A program made the position numbers and the translations under genes. Shown piece by piece: positions 27,827 through 36,945 of a DNA stretch of 64,000 nt. Source of the DNA: Flavobacterium sp. ASW18X (GTDB lineage Bacteria > Bacteroidota > Bacteroidia > Flavobacteriales > Flavobacteriaceae). The stretch lies in the NCBI RefSeq assembly GCF_005144745.1, contig NZ_SWKK01000004.1, positions 490,713 to 554,712 on the forward strand, read 5' to 3'. The notes under the pieces were generated by a model, which saw only the letters and a list, made by a program, of their open reading frames with translations, was not told where the DNA came from and searched no databases. Numbering within the stretch: position 1 is the stretch's first letter; the number at the start of each line of letters is the position of its first letter.

Positions 27827-28489
27827 TTAGTTGCGTTTTTTATTTCTATTGTTTCTTTGGTTCTTTTTACCGTTGTGTCTACCATTGCTACGGTGTTGGT
27901 TAGATTTACCATTGTTCTTTAAAAACTGATCGCTATCGGTAAGACTTTCACCTTCTGGAGCAAGGTCTATTTCTCCATTACTTAATTCTTTAAGATGTTC
28001 AAAAATCACTCTATCTTCTACGGTGTCTTTATTCCATGTTAAAAAACATTTTTTCATGTGATTGGCAATAGCATATTCCAATCCATCTCGCATATCTCCC
28101 TTTTCCCATTTTATCGCAACATCTATCATTCTCTTGATATTGTTACCGTAAAATCTATATTTTGGATGGTTTTGCGGATATCTTAAAGGTTCTGGTCGCT
28201 GTTGTAACACTTCTTTACTTGTAATCGGAAAAGGAGAATCAACATCCAATTTAAAATCGGACATAATAAACAATTGATCCCATAGCTTATGCTGAAAATC
28301 AGGGACATCCCTTAAATGGGGTTGTAAATTCCCCATAACGCTAATAATAGCTTTAGCAACGTTGTTGCGTTCATCACGGTCTTCTATGGCTACTGCCTGA
28401 TCAACCATTTTCTGAAAATGACGTCCGTATTCTGGAATATGTAGTTGTGGACGCTCCGTGTTATATTCTAAGTTTTCTACTAAATTCAA
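27827..28489 (-). CDS. DUF4290 protein
   Basis: A 220-residue protein of DUF4290, a Bacteroidota family commonly found beside murA. The N-terminal 170 residues are mostly helical (YGRHFQKMVDQAV, GNLQPHLRD, KWEKGDMRDGLEYAIANHMK). The C-terminus is a basic, Asn/Lys/Arg-rich, probably disordered tail, which could bind nucleic acid or a membrane surface. No enzymatic motif is visible. Spacing of 17 bases to murA indicates cotranscription. Confidence 0.82.
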   Translation of the reverse strand: MNLVENLEYNTERPQLHIPEYGRHFQKMVDQAVAIEDRDERNNVAKAIISVMGNLQPHLRDVPDFQHKLWDQLFIMSDFKLDVDSPFPITSKEVLQQRPEPLRYPQNHPKYRFYGNNIKRMIDVAIKWEKGDMRDGLEYAIANHMKKCFLTWNKDTVEDRVIFEHLKELSNGEIDLAPEGESLTDSDQFLKNNGKSNQHRSNGRHNGKKNQRNNRNKKRN

Positions 28490-28558
28490 ACTGGAAAGTT
28501 TTTAAGGAGGTAATTAAACTAGCTGCAAAATAAGAAAATTATAAGGAGTAACTACTAT

Positions 28559-28846
28559 TTATAAAGAAATAACACCCTTTACCCCTTCTACTTCTTTATA
28601 CTTGGCAATGACTGCATCTGGATCTTTCATTTGCACTGTAATAGATAGGCTAGTATAGGTGCCTTTGCTAGAAGTTTTAGACCCTATTACTGCTCCCATA
28701 TTATCAAATATAGTATTGATTTGCGTCACTCCGTCAGAATTGGAGGGAACAATAAATTTATATAAATATTTGCTAGGCCAAGAGGTATTATCCCACAGTT
28801 GCTCCCTCAATCTGTTATAAAACTCTTCTGATTTCTTTTGGTCCAT
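28559..28846 (-). CDS. DUF493 (YbeD-like) protein
   Basis: A 95-residue ACT-like small protein of DUF493. It shows the FYNRLREQL start, the WPSKYLYKFIVPS core and the final KGVISL strand. The family is likely regulatory; its ligand is unknown. It is the first gene after a divergent promoter region and is probably transcribed with DUF4290 and murA. Confidence 0.85.
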   Translation of the reverse strand: MDQKKSEEFYNRLREQLWDNTSWPSKYLYKFIVPSNSDGVTQINTIFDNMGAVIGSKTSSKGTYTSLSITVQMKDPDAVIAKYKEVEGVKGVISL

Positions 28847-28860
28847 ACATAAATTTTAAG

Positions 28861-28868
28861 CAAAGATA
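28861..28868 (-). promoter_or_regulatory. -7 promoter box for DUF493-DUF4290-murA
   Basis: Read on the minus strand this is TATCTTTG, an exact TAnnTTTG match 14 bases before the DUF493 ATG. On the plus strand, TTACTTTG at 28909-28916 (one mismatch) may serve the divergent ATPase gene. Confidence 0.5.
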
Positions 28869-28935
28869 GTGGCAATACTTCAATTTTTTTCCCATGTTTC
28901 AAATTCATTACTTTGCGTCAAAAATTAAAATTGTT

Positions 28936-29493
28936 GTGAACCACAAGAAAATTGTTATCACAGGAGCACCAGGAACAGGAAAGACCGTTTTAGTAGAAGG
29001 GCTAGAAAAACTAGGTTATCCATGTTATCATGAAATTATACGTACTATGACGGCAGAAGCCAAAAGTAAGGGAGACACGGATGCTATGACGGTAAATCCT
29101 TTAACTTTTGTAGATGACCCTATGGCTTTTAACAGGCAATTATTAGAAGGTAGACTGGCTCATTATCTAAAATCAGATACTATAAAAGAACCACTTAGTT
29201 TTTTTGATAGAGGTTTGCCAGACGTATTGGGCTACATGGACTATTTTGAGCAAGCCTATGGTGAGGACTTTACCAAAACCTGCGAAAAGCACACCTATGA
29301 TACTATTTTCATGGTACCCCCATGGAAAGAAATATATGTTTCTGACAACGAAAGATTGGAAACTTTTGAGCAAGCCGAAGAACTACATGAGCACCTAATG
29401 GCTGTTTACCAACGTTTTGGTTATGACATTATCTTGGTTCCTAAAACTTCTATCCCAAAACGTATAGATTTTGTCCTAAATGCATTAACTTAA
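28936..29493 (+). CDS. AAA-type small ATP-binding protein
   Basis: A 185-residue P-loop protein (GAPGTGKT at residues 10-17) of the small AAA_28-like group. The FFDRGLPDVLGYMDYF segment provides a Walker B / DRG-like Asp. The fold resembles nucleotide or metabolite kinases more than protein-remodelling ATPases. I place the start at GTG 28936: the ATG at 28894 lies upstream of a promoter-like box, and homology to the P-loop fold begins at 28936. The substrate is unknown. It precedes the helicase gene by four bases. Confidence 0.75.
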   Translation: MNHKKIVITGAPGTGKTVLVEGLEKLGYPCYHEIIRTMTAEAKSKGDTDAMTVNPLTFVDDPMAFNRQLLEGRLAHYLKSDTIKEPLSFFDRGLPDVLGYMDYFEQAYGEDFTKTCEKHTYDTIFMVPPWKEIYVSDNERLETFEQAEELHEHLMAVYQRFGYDIILVPKTSIPKRIDFVLNALT

Positions 29494-29497
29494 TGCT

Positions 29498-31402
29498 GTG
29501 CAGGAAAATCCCAAAATACTTTTACAACAACACTGGGGACATCAAGATTTTAGAGGTTCTCAAGACAACATTATAACAGCCCTCTTAGCTCAAAAAGATG
29601 TAATAGCTTTATTACCAACTGGTGGCGGCAAATCTATTTGTTACCAAATACCTGCTTTGGCGCAAGAAGGTATTTGTATTGTAGTATCCCCTTTGATTGC
29701 CTTAATTCAGGACCAGATTAATAACCTTAAAGAGAAAGGTGTAAAGTGTGCTGCTTTGATTGGTGGTATGTCTTTTGAAGAATTAGACCATACTTTAGAC
29801 AATTGTATATATGGTGGTTACAAATTCTTATACCTATCTCCAGAACGGTTACAACAATCCTTAGTGCAAGAACGTATTGCACAAATGCAGGTTAATTTAA
29901 TAGCTGTGGACGAGGCACACTGTATATCAGAATGGGGGCAAGATTTTAGACCTGCCTATTTAAAATGCAATGTGTTACGGCAGCTACATCCTATTACGCC
30001 AATCATAGCGTTGACCGCAACGGCAACACCTAAAGTTGTAAATGACATAACAAATCATTTAGAATTGAGGAATGTTTCTATTTTTAAAGATTCCTTTGCG
30101 CGCAAAAACATTGCTTTTCATGTACTGGAAGCAGAGGACAAATTTTTTCAACTAAAACATTTACTTACCATCACCACCGGGAGTGCAATTGTTTACACGC
30201 GTACAAGAAAAAGCACTCTAGAGATTAGTAATTACTTAAAAATGCAAGGTATTGCTTCCGAATTTTTCCATGGAGGACTTTCGCAGAGCGATAAAACAAA
30301 GAAATTAAAGCATTTTTTACAAAATGATATTAGGGTAATGGTCGCTACCAACGCTTTTGGCATGGGAGTGGACAAGCCAGATGTACGCTTAGTTATCCAT
30401 TACCAAATACCTGATAGTTTAGAAAACTATTTTCAAGAAGCAGGAAGAGCAGGCAGAGATGGCAATCCTGCAGCTGCTTATATTTTAACGAGTGAGGATG
30501 CCATTTCTAGGACTAAAAATCAATTTTTAACCAATCTGCCAGAGGTCGATTTTTTAAAACTACTTTTTCGCAAGCTATGTTCCTTTTTACTTATTGCTTA
30601 TGGCGAAGGCAGTGGGCAAACCTACGGTTTAGACCTAAATGCATTTTGCGAGCAATATCAATTGCGTCCGGGTAAAGTATATGCTGGTTTACAAATGCTA
30701 GACCAAAATTCGGTCCTATTGCTTTCTCAAAATTATAAGGTAAAAACAAGTATACAGTTTATCTGCACTAAAGAACGTGTATTTCAATGGTTAGACAACC
30801 ATCCTTCACTTACCAATGTGGTCCAAAGTATACTACGTACTTACGGGGGTATATTTGAATACGAAACCACAATTAATCCACAACTTATAAGTAAAAAATC
30901 AGAAGCTGTTTTACCAAAAGTAATGGATACCCTCAAAAAATTAGCACAAGACCAAATTATAACCTACACAGCAGCTCAAGAAGATTTATCCCTTCAGTTT
31001 TTAGTGCCAAGAGAAGATGATTTAACCATTAATACTTTCGCCAAAAAAATAAAACAACTAAATGCTACCAAAACATACAAACTACAGCAGATGCTAGCCT
31101 ACCTAGAACAGCAAAAAATATGTAGGCAATCGTATGTTTTAGATTATTTTGGTGAAAAGAAGGTAACCCCATGCGGTACGTGTGATGTTTGCAGACAGCA
31201 AAATAAAACCGTTACTAGTCTCAAAAGACAAATTTATTCCATCCTTAAAAAACAAGCGTTAACCTCACGGGAGCTTGTTGGGGAGCTTAACGCAACCCAA
31301 TCCGAAATTCTACTAGAGCTACAACAACTATTGGAAGATGGATATGTAACTTTGCAGCCAGATAATAGATATGGCGTTTATGAGCAAAAAAAGAAATCTT
31401 AG
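29498..31402 (+). CDS. recQ: RecQ-family ATP-dependent DNA helicase
   Basis: A 634-residue superfamily 2 helicase starting at GTG. Motif I is TGGGKS (41-46), motif II is DEAH (138-141) followed by CISEWGQDFRP, motif III is TATAT, and motif VI is QEAGRAGRDG. A zinc-binding cysteine cluster (PCGTCDVC) lies near residue 565, and a short winged-helix-like tail ends the protein. The C-terminal HRDC domain of E. coli RecQ is absent. It unwinds DNA 3' to 5' in repair and recombination. Other RecQ paralogues may exist in the genome, so the symbol is tentative. Confidence 0.88.
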   Translation: MQENPKILLQQHWGHQDFRGSQDNIITALLAQKDVIALLPTGGGKSICYQIPALAQEGICIVVSPLIALIQDQINNLKEKGVKCAALIGGMSFEELDHTLDNCIYGGYKFLYLSPERLQQSLVQERIAQMQVNLIAVDEAHCISEWGQDFRPAYLKCNVLRQLHPITPIIALTATATPKVVNDITNHLELRNVSIFKDSFARKNIAFHVLEAEDKFFQLKHLLTITTGSAIVYTRTRKSTLEISNYLKMQGIASEFFHGGLSQSDKTKKLKHFLQNDIRVMVATNAFGMGVDKPDVRLVIHYQIPDSLENYFQEAGRAGRDGNPAAAYILTSEDAISRTKNQFLTNLPEVDFLKLLFRKLCSFLLIAYGEGSGQTYGLDLNAFCEQYQLRPGKVYAGLQMLDQNSVLLLSQNYKVKTSIQFICTKERVFQWLDNHPSLTNVVQSILRTYGGIFEYETTINPQLISKKSEAVLPKVMDTLKKLAQDQIITYTAAQEDLSLQFLVPREDDLTINTFAKKIKQLNATKTYKLQQMLAYLEQQKICRQSYVLDYFGEKKVTPCGTCDVCRQQNKTVTSLKRQIYSILKKQALTSRELVGELNATQSEILLELQQLLEDGYVTLQPDNRYGVYEQKKKS

Positions 31403-32336
31403 AATAGTATTTATGGGTACTCCAGACTTTGCTGTAGCGGGTTTGGATATTTTAGTTAAAAATCACTACAATGTAGTTGGTGTTATCACTGCTCCAGACA
31501 AGCCAGCAGGTCGTGGTAGAAAAATAAGTATGAGTGCTGTTAAAACATATGCTTTAGAAAACAATATTAAGGTATTACAACCCACCAATCTAAAATCAGA
31601 AACATTTTTAAAGGAACTTCAGCAATTAAAAGTCAACTTGCAAGTAGTCGTTGCCTTTAGAATGCTTCCAAAACAAGTATGGCAACTTCCTGAATATGGA
31701 ACTTTTAATTTGCACGCCTCTATTTTACCACAATATCGTGGTGCAGCTCCTATTAATTGGGCTGTAATTAATGGAGAAAAAGAATCTGGTGTTACGACCT
31801 TCTTTATAGACGAGAAAATAGATACCGGTGCAATTATTGCTGCAAAAAAAACAACTATTGGAGACACTGAAACTGCAGGAGAATTACATGATCGACTTAT
31901 GCATTTAGGAGCAGACCTTATCTTAAATACCGTACAAGCTATTGAGAACAATGCGGTTAATACCACAATACAAGATGAAAACAAAACCCTAAAAGCTGCA
32001 CCTAAAATTTTTAGAGAAACCTGCCAAATTAATTGGAATGCACCAATTAACACTATTTATAATTTAATACGTGGTTTAAGTCCTTACCCTGCTTCTTGGT
32101 CTTACTTAAGAAATGGAGACGAACAAATAACTGTAAAAATCTACAAGGCCGATAAAATTTTGGAAACACATCATTTAGAAAATGGCAGTGTTATTAGCAC
32201 AAAAAAAGGAATACAAATTGCGGTAGAAGGTGGCTACATTTTACCTACAGAAATGCAATTACCAGGGAAACGAAAAATGGCAATTAAAGACATATTAAAC
32301 GGGTTCACATTCCATGCGGATGTCCAATTCTTGTAA
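31380..32336 (+). CDS. fmt: methionyl-tRNA formyltransferase
   Basis: A 318-residue enzyme that formylates initiator methionyl-tRNA with 10-formyltetrahydrofolate. Visible motifs are FMGTPDFAV, APDKPAGRGR, the HASILPQYRGAAP catalytic region with Asn/His, and KIDTGAI. It overlaps the end of the helicase gene by 23 bases. The in-frame ATG at 31371 is an alternative start three codons earlier. Confidence 0.93.
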   Translation: MSKKRNLRIVFMGTPDFAVAGLDILVKNHYNVVGVITAPDKPAGRGRKISMSAVKTYALENNIKVLQPTNLKSETFLKELQQLKVNLQVVVAFRMLPKQVWQLPEYGTFNLHASILPQYRGAAPINWAVINGEKESGVTTFFIDEKIDTGAIIAAKKTTIGDTETAGELHDRLMHLGADLILNTVQAIENNAVNTTIQDENKTLKAAPKIFRETCQINWNAPINTIYNLIRGLSPYPASWSYLRNGDEQITVKIYKADKILETHHLENGSVISTKKGIQIAVEGGYILPTEMQLPGKRKMAIKDILNGFTFHADVQFL

Positions 32337-32439
32337 ACCCCCGTGTTTACTAGGATGCCTAAGGATTGCATTTCGTCGATACCGTTATTAACAAACGACC
32401 TAAGTTATCAACAAAAACGCCTATTTCCCTTGATTTTAC

Positions 32440-32469
32440 TTGCGTCGGTGGCAAATCCGTATAAATTTG
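32440..32469 (+). promoter_or_regulatory. promoter of the HU gene
   Basis: TTG (32440-32442), exactly 19 bases, then TAAATTTG (32462-32469) match the Bacteroidota consensus fully. A leader of about 40 AT-rich bases precedes the ATG at 32514, in line with strong expression. Confidence 0.75.
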
Positions 32470-32513
32470 TTCAGCATTAAAATAATTTTAACAACAATTA
32501 ATTTAATTCAATT

Positions 32514-32786
32514 ATGAACAAAACAGAATTAATCGATGCAATGGCAGCTGATGCAGGCATCACTAAGGCAGCAGCCAAAAAAGCATTGGAGTCTTTCTTG
32601 GGCAATGTTGAAGGATCTTTGAAAAAAGGAAACCGTATTTCTTTAGTAGGTTTTGGTTCTTGGTCTGTTTCTAGAAGAGAAGCTAGAGAAGGTAGAAACC
32701 CACAAACTGGAAAAACTATCAAAATTGCAGCTAAAAACGTTGTGAAGTTTAAAGCAGGCTCTGAGTTAAGCGACGCTGTAAACTAA
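32514..32786 (+). CDS. HU-family DNA-binding protein
   Basis: A 90-residue histone-like nucleoid protein. It has the family pattern MNKTELIDAMA, the central VGFGSWSVSRREAREGRNPQTG arm with the Pro at the intercalating tip, and KFKAGSELSDAVN at the end. It bends and compacts DNA non-specifically. It has a consensus promoter and its own terminator, so it is monocistronic. Confidence 0.95.
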   Translation: MNKTELIDAMAADAGITKAAAKKALESFLGNVEGSLKKGNRISLVGFGSWSVSRREAREGRNPQTGKTIKIAAKNVVKFKAGSELSDAVN

Positions 32787-32808
32787 AAAAATATTATTTC
32801 TTATCATG

Positions 32809-32841
32809 AGCACCTTATCTTAGATATGGTGCTTTTTTTTT
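32809..32841 (+). terminator. rho-independent terminator of the HU gene
   Basis: The stem AGCACC / GGTGCT, extended by a further imperfect stem, is followed by a run of nine T. Confidence 0.85.
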
Positions 32842-32901
32842 GTACCCCCTTTGTATTTTAATACATAAAAGCTTACATTTATTTGACTGACACCTCAAAA
32901 A

Positions 32902-33462
32902 ATGACATACACGGAGCCACATAAAGGTCGACTTTTGATAGCGGAACCCTCCCTAACTGGTGATGTATCCTTTAACAGAAGTGTCGTCCTAATAGCAGAA
33001 CACAACGAGCAAGGCTCGGTGGGTTTTATTTTAAATAAACCCTTAGATTATGACATCTCTGAACTTGTTCCAGAGATTTCTCAAAGCTTTAAGGTCTATA
33101 ATGGAGGGCCTGTAGAGCAAGATAATTTATATTTTATACACCGAGTACCACAGTTTATAGAAAATAGCATAGAGATTGCGGATGGCATTTACTGGGGTGG
33201 TGATTTTGAAAATACCATAACCTTAATAAATGATGGCACAATAACCGCTAAGGATATTCGGTTTTTCTTAGGCTATTCTGGTTGGGATTCTTTGCAGTTA
33301 AAACAAGAGCTAAGTTCTAAATCTTGGGTAGTTACCAGTAACGTTTACCGTAGTGACATTATCAACAAAGCAGCACTTACCTTCTGGAAGGAGAAAATGA
33401 TGGAACTTGGAGGAGACTACTTAATTTGGTCTAACGCTCCAGAAAATCCTATTTTAAACTAG
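32902..33462 (+). CDS. YqgE/AlgH family protein
   Basis: A 186-residue protein of the YqgE/AlgH family with the KGRLLIAEPSLTGDVSFNRSVVLI opening, YNGGPVEQDNL middle and FLGYSGWDSLQL motif. The family has a compact alpha/beta fold of unsettled function. The gene converges with the aminotransferase gene and overlaps its 3' end by 14 bases. Confidence 0.9.
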   Translation: MTYTEPHKGRLLIAEPSLTGDVSFNRSVVLIAEHNEQGSVGFILNKPLDYDISELVPEISQSFKVYNGGPVEQDNLYFIHRVPQFIENSIEIADGIYWGGDFENTITLINDGTITAKDIRFFLGYSGWDSLQLKQELSSKSWVVTSNVYRSDIINKAALTFWKEKMMELGGDYLIWSNAPENPILN

Positions 33463-34297
33463 CCATACGCACATGCGCATTTAGTTTACCTTGTAAAGAA
33501 GATGCTATTTTATTTGTGAAAGTTTTTTTACGATATTTTGTAATAGACTGTACACCAGATACTTCTGTAAGCAAAAACAATTCGTCCGCCTTTTGCAGTT
33601 CAAATGGTGAAATGGAAGCTTCTTCTAATTCAAATTCGGGTAAAGCACCTATCATCTCTATTAATTTCTTACGGATAACCGTATTATAGCATCCATCTGC
33701 TAGTGGAGCTGTTTTAATATGAGTACCCTTTACAACAAATAAGTTTCCCTCAGTTCCAGAAATCACTTGTTTATTCTGATTAACCAACAAACAATCATCA
33801 TAGCCATTTTCTTCTGCAAAAACACTAGCAACTACGGGTAATAGTTGATTTGTTGTTTTAATGGTTGATAATAAATCTGCATTTACATAATGATCCTTAA
33901 ACAACTCCACTTCAAAATCACGTTCTGATGTGGTGTAAAAGGCGTCGGTCAATACTTTCGCTGTAATGGTATAATCCACCCTATTAGTAGTTGCTTTTAG
34001 CGCATTATCACCTTTTCTCGCAACAGATATTCGTATCAAATACGTAGAAGTTTCCTTATCATCAAGAGTTTTTAGTATTTCTTCTTCAAGAAATTCCATG
34101 GTAAAACTCATCGGTATTTGCATGCGTAGCATGCGCATGTTGGCCATTAACCTAAAGTAATGTTCTTCCCAGAAACTTAATTTACCATTGACCAACCGCA
34201 CTTCTTCAAACAACGCATCGCCATATAAAAAAGCTCTATGATTAGCGGTAAATAATGTTTCATCAGCTGGGACAATAGTTCCGTTAAAATTGACCAT
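33449..34297 (-). CDS. class IV PLP aminotransferase
   Basis: A 282-residue fold-type IV enzyme. The PLP Lys is K147 (STIKTTN), and the GTEGNLF loop fits the phosphate site. This class includes 4-amino-4-deoxychorismate lyase (folate synthesis), branched-chain and D-amino acid aminotransferases. Length and the HRAFLYGDALFEEVR opening fit the lyase / D-aminotransferase side, but assignment is not certain. A hairpin with a T-run sits immediately before the ATG, so expression may be limited by attenuation. Confidence 0.8.
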   Translation of the reverse strand: MVNFNGTIVPADETLFTANHRAFLYGDALFEEVRLVNGKLSFWEEHYFRLMANMRMLRMQIPMSFTMEFLEEEILKTLDDKETSTYLIRISVARKGDNALKATTNRVDYTITAKVLTDAFYTTSERDFEVELFKDHYVNADLLSTIKTTNQLLPVVASVFAEENGYDDCLLVNQNKQVISGTEGNLFVVKGTHIKTAPLADGCYNTVIRKKLIEMIGALPEFELEEASISPFELQKADELFLLTEVSGVQSITKYRKKTFTNKIASSLQGKLNAHVRMASLK

Positions 34298-34323
34298 AAA
34301 AAAACCCGAATTTTAATTCGGGT
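34298..34323 (-). terminator. terminator hairpin in the leader of the aminotransferase gene
   Basis: The palindrome ACCCGAATT / AATTCGGGT with a 2-base loop is followed on the minus strand by seven T that run directly into the ATG at 34297. It ends the START-like gene, and a TATCTTTG box (34335-34328) lies between that gene and the hairpin. Confidence 0.75.
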
Positions 34324-34348
34324 GCAAAGATACGGTCAATTTTTATTC

Positions 34349-34732
34349 TTACTTAGACCCCAATACGTGTTTAAGGTCGCTAATTTGGTTCTGCCAAAGT
34401 AATTTTGCTTCTTCCACTTCATCGTCCTCTGCATAATCAGAAATAAATAACGAAACATCCTTGGTTATTTCATCCACTATAATTCGCATTTCAAAAAAGG
34501 TGTCATCATCATTCTCTTCCCAAGCAAAACGCACAAACTCGTCCGTTTTCTTTTTTAGCAATTTGGCTTCTTCTTCTGCTCCATCCCAAATAAAGGTAAA
34601 TAGCTCTCCTCTAGAGTTTACGTTATCCGCAAACCACTCAGAAAGTCCAGAAGGTGTGGCTATATAATTGTATAATAATTGTGGTGACGATTGTATTACA
34701 AACTCTAACTCAAATTTCGTTTTATCACTCAT
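34349..34732 (-). CDS. START-like domain protein
   Basis: A 127-residue helix-grip protein of the Bacteroidota START-like family. Features are the KFELEFVIQSSPQLLYNYI start, SGLSEWFADNV, and a Glu/Asp-rich C-terminal half. A hydrophobic ligand or protein client is expected but unknown. It ends in the hairpin that separates it from the aminotransferase gene. Confidence 0.85.
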   Translation of the reverse strand: MSDKTKFELEFVIQSSPQLLYNYIATPSGLSEWFADNVNSRGELFTFIWDGAEEEAKLLKKKTDEFVRFAWEENDDDTFFEMRIIVDEITKDVSLFISDYAEDDEVEEAKLLWQNQISDLKHVLGSK

Positions 34733-34816
34733 GCGTATAGTGGTTTATTGTCTTCTTTACTTTATAGTTGGGTAATATATAAAAATATATTTCAAAAAAT
34801 AAAATAAAAATGAATT

Positions 34817-34847
34817 TTGATGTTACTAAAATTTACCAGTATATTTG
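34817..34847 (+). promoter_or_regulatory. promoter of the tRNA gene
   Basis: TTG (34817-34819, within TTTTG), a 20-base spacer and TATATTTG (34840-34847) form a strong consensus match about 20 bases before the tRNA. Confidence 0.75.
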
Positions 34848-34867
34848 CACCCGTTTTAAAAACAGAC

Positions 34868-34941
34868 GGCGAGGTAGCTCAGCTGGTTAGAGCGTCGGAT
34901 TCATAACCCGGAGGCCGAGGGTTCAAGTCCCTCTCTCGCTA
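34868..34941 (+). tRNA. tRNA with CAT anticodon (tRNA-Met probable)
   Basis: The cloverleaf is clear: acceptor GGCGAGG with TCTCGCT, D-stem GCTC/GAGC, anticodon loop TTCATAA at 34900-34906, T-loop TTCAAGT with 5-bp stem, and discriminator A. CCA is not encoded. The acceptor has G-U pairs at both ends, and the base of the anticodon loop has an A-C apposition. A CAT anticodon could mean elongator Met, initiator Met or lysidine-modified Ile; the D-arm is unlike the E. coli initiator, so elongator Met or Ile2 is favoured. Confidence 0.9.
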
Positions 34942-34948
34942 CAAGCTC

Positions 34949-34983
34949 AAAAGACCATTCTATAACTAGGATGGTCTTTTTTT
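34949..34983 (+). terminator. terminator after the tRNA gene
   Basis: The stem AAAGACCAT / ATGGTCTTT with a 12-base loop is followed by seven or more T. Confidence 0.85.
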
Positions 34984-35019
34984 ATGCCCAGAAATAAAAT
35001 TAAAGCATAATTTTAAGCT

Positions 35020-36939
35020 ATGCAGAACACTATTTCTTTTAGGGTAGCCGATTTTTTAAAGCGATTTCCTCCTTTCTCTTATTTAAATAAATCCCAGTTA
35101 GAGGAGCTTGCTACAGAAGTATTCATAATTTATAAGGAGAAAGATGAAATTTTGTTTCATTTTGACGAAGCACCTCATGAGTATTTCTACACCGTACACA
35201 AAGGTGCTGTTGCGCTCTGGAATACTACAGATGCTGTAATTGTAGATATTTGTGATGAAGGCGATATTTTTGGACTACGCCCATTAATGGCACAAGAAAA
35301 CTACCGTTTACAAGCTAAAACCGAAGAAGAATCTATTATTTATGCTATTCCCATAAAACAGTTTAAACCGTTTACAAGGGAAAACGAGCAGTTGGCAAAT
35401 TTTTTAGTCGAAAGTTTTGCCTCTAATACCAGGAACCCATACTCTGCTACACACAAAGGGCAGCTCATTGGAGAAACAATTCATTTTAATCCTACCAACA
35501 ACAAAGCAGGTTTAAATGATGTACAGCACATATATTATTCTAAAAACATCATCAGTTGTGGCCCAGGCACCAAATTAAAAACGGTAGCTAAAAAAATGAC
35601 CAAAAATAAGGTGGGCGCCATGATAGTTGTAAAAAATAAATTGCCAATAGGACTAATTACTGATAAAGATTTTAGGTTTAAAATAGCCACTGGTACGTTT
35701 GATATTTTAGACCGAGCAGCTAACATCATGAGTACACCTATAATCACCTATCCCAAACAACTTACGGTTACCCAAGCGCAAATGGCAATGATGAAGAACG
35801 ATATCAGCCATTTGGTATTAACAGAAGATGGAACTCCCAATACACCCGCCATTGGCATGCTTTCTAAGTATGATGTAATGCTTTCTCAAGGACAAAACCC
35901 AACCACTTTAATCCGTGCAATTAAAAGAGCGGAATCTGCTGCGGAAATTAAGCCCTTAAGAAATTATGTGATGAATTTACTAAGAGGTTATCTAAAACAA
36001 AATATTCCCATGGCATTGACTGCAAAAATTATAGCCGAATTAAATGATGCCTGTATTAAACAAGTAGTAAAACTTGCTTTAGAAGCACAACAAGTGGAGC
36101 CTCCTGTCCCTTTTGCTTGGTTAGCTATGGGGAGTCAAGGGCGTAGTGAACAACTTTTGCATACAGACCAAGATAATGCGTTGGTCTTCCAAAACGTTCC
36201 TAAAGAACAATTTATAGCTACCCAACGTTATTTTCTTGGTTTAGCCAAAGAAATTACTAAAGCCATGCATACTATAGGCTATGCTTACTGTCCTGCAGAT
36301 ATGATGGCTTCTAATCCTAAATGGTGCACCAGTTTAAATGAGTTTAAAAAACTAAGTACCCAATGGATTACCAATCCAGGACCAAATGAAATGCTCCTCT
36401 CTATAATATTTTTTGATTACAATAAAGTTTATGGCGATGAAGCCATAGTACAAGAGCTATCAGAACATATTTTAAAAACTATAGAAAACTATCCGGTATT
36501 TTTAACTCATTTGGCAGGCAGTGCTATGGCTAATCCATCACCTAGAGGATTCTTTAGAAATTTTTTAGTAGAACAAGATGGGGAGCACAAAAACCAATTT
36601 GATATTAAAAAACGGGCCTTAATGCCCTTAATAGATGCGGCTAGAGTATTGATATTATCACATAACATTACAGGAATTAGTAATACATGGGAACGCTATG
36701 AAAAATTAGCAGAATTAGAACCAAACAATAAAGAATTGTATTTAGCATGTAGCTACGCTTTTAAGGCGCTCTTAAAGTTTAGAACCAAACAAGGTTTACA
36801 AAATAATGATTCTGGTCGTTATATTCATTTAGAAGCGCTATCCAAAGAAGAGAAGGTCAAATTAAAGCGTACTTTCAAAACTATAAAAGAGATTCAAGAA
36901 TTGCTAAATGTCCGTTTTATGGTTAATACGATAAGATAA
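35020..36939 (+). CDS. cNMP-binding / CBS / DUF294 nucleotidyltransferase-like protein
   Basis: A 639-residue regulatory protein with four parts: a cyclic-nucleotide-binding-like domain (about 1-140), a pair of CBS domains (about 165-300), a DUF294 nucleotidyltransferase-like domain with the GSQGRSEQLLHTDQD signature (about 371-385), and a helical DUF294 C-terminal domain. The signature resembles the GlnD active site (GSxxR...DxD). Such proteins are thought to sense nucleotides and modify a partner; the target is unknown. The 3'-5' exonuclease gene starts six bases after its stop. Confidence 0.87.
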   Translation: MQNTISFRVADFLKRFPPFSYLNKSQLEELATEVFIIYKEKDEILFHFDEAPHEYFYTVHKGAVALWNTTDAVIVDICDEGDIFGLRPLMAQENYRLQAKTEEESIIYAIPIKQFKPFTRENEQLANFLVESFASNTRNPYSATHKGQLIGETIHFNPTNNKAGLNDVQHIYYSKNIISCGPGTKLKTVAKKMTKNKVGAMIVVKNKLPIGLITDKDFRFKIATGTFDILDRAANIMSTPIITYPKQLTVTQAQMAMMKNDISHLVLTEDGTPNTPAIGMLSKYDVMLSQGQNPTTLIRAIKRAESAAEIKPLRNYVMNLLRGYLKQNIPMALTAKIIAELNDACIKQVVKLALEAQQVEPPVPFAWLAMGSQGRSEQLLHTDQDNALVFQNVPKEQFIATQRYFLGLAKEITKAMHTIGYAYCPADMMASNPKWCTSLNEFKKLSTQWITNPGPNEMLLSIIFFDYNKVYGDEAIVQELSEHILKTIENYPVFLTHLAGSAMANPSPRGFFRNFLVEQDGEHKNQFDIKKRALMPLIDAARVLILSHNITGISNTWERYEKLAELEPNNKELYLACSYAFKALLKFRTKQGLQNNDSGRYIHLEALSKEEKVKLKRTFKTIKEIQELLNVRFMVNTIR

Positions 36940-36945
36940 ACAGGA

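Noticed and set aside
31619..32053. 144-codon minus-strand frame inside fmt
   Set aside because: fmt is intact with all catalytic motifs on the plus strand; the antisense frame has no recognisable domain.
32404..32412. TTATCAACA, similar to a DnaA box, between fmt and HU
   Set aside because: A single mismatched 9-mer without AT-rich unwinding region or further boxes is not evidence of an origin; dnaN nearby does not mark the origin in this phylum.
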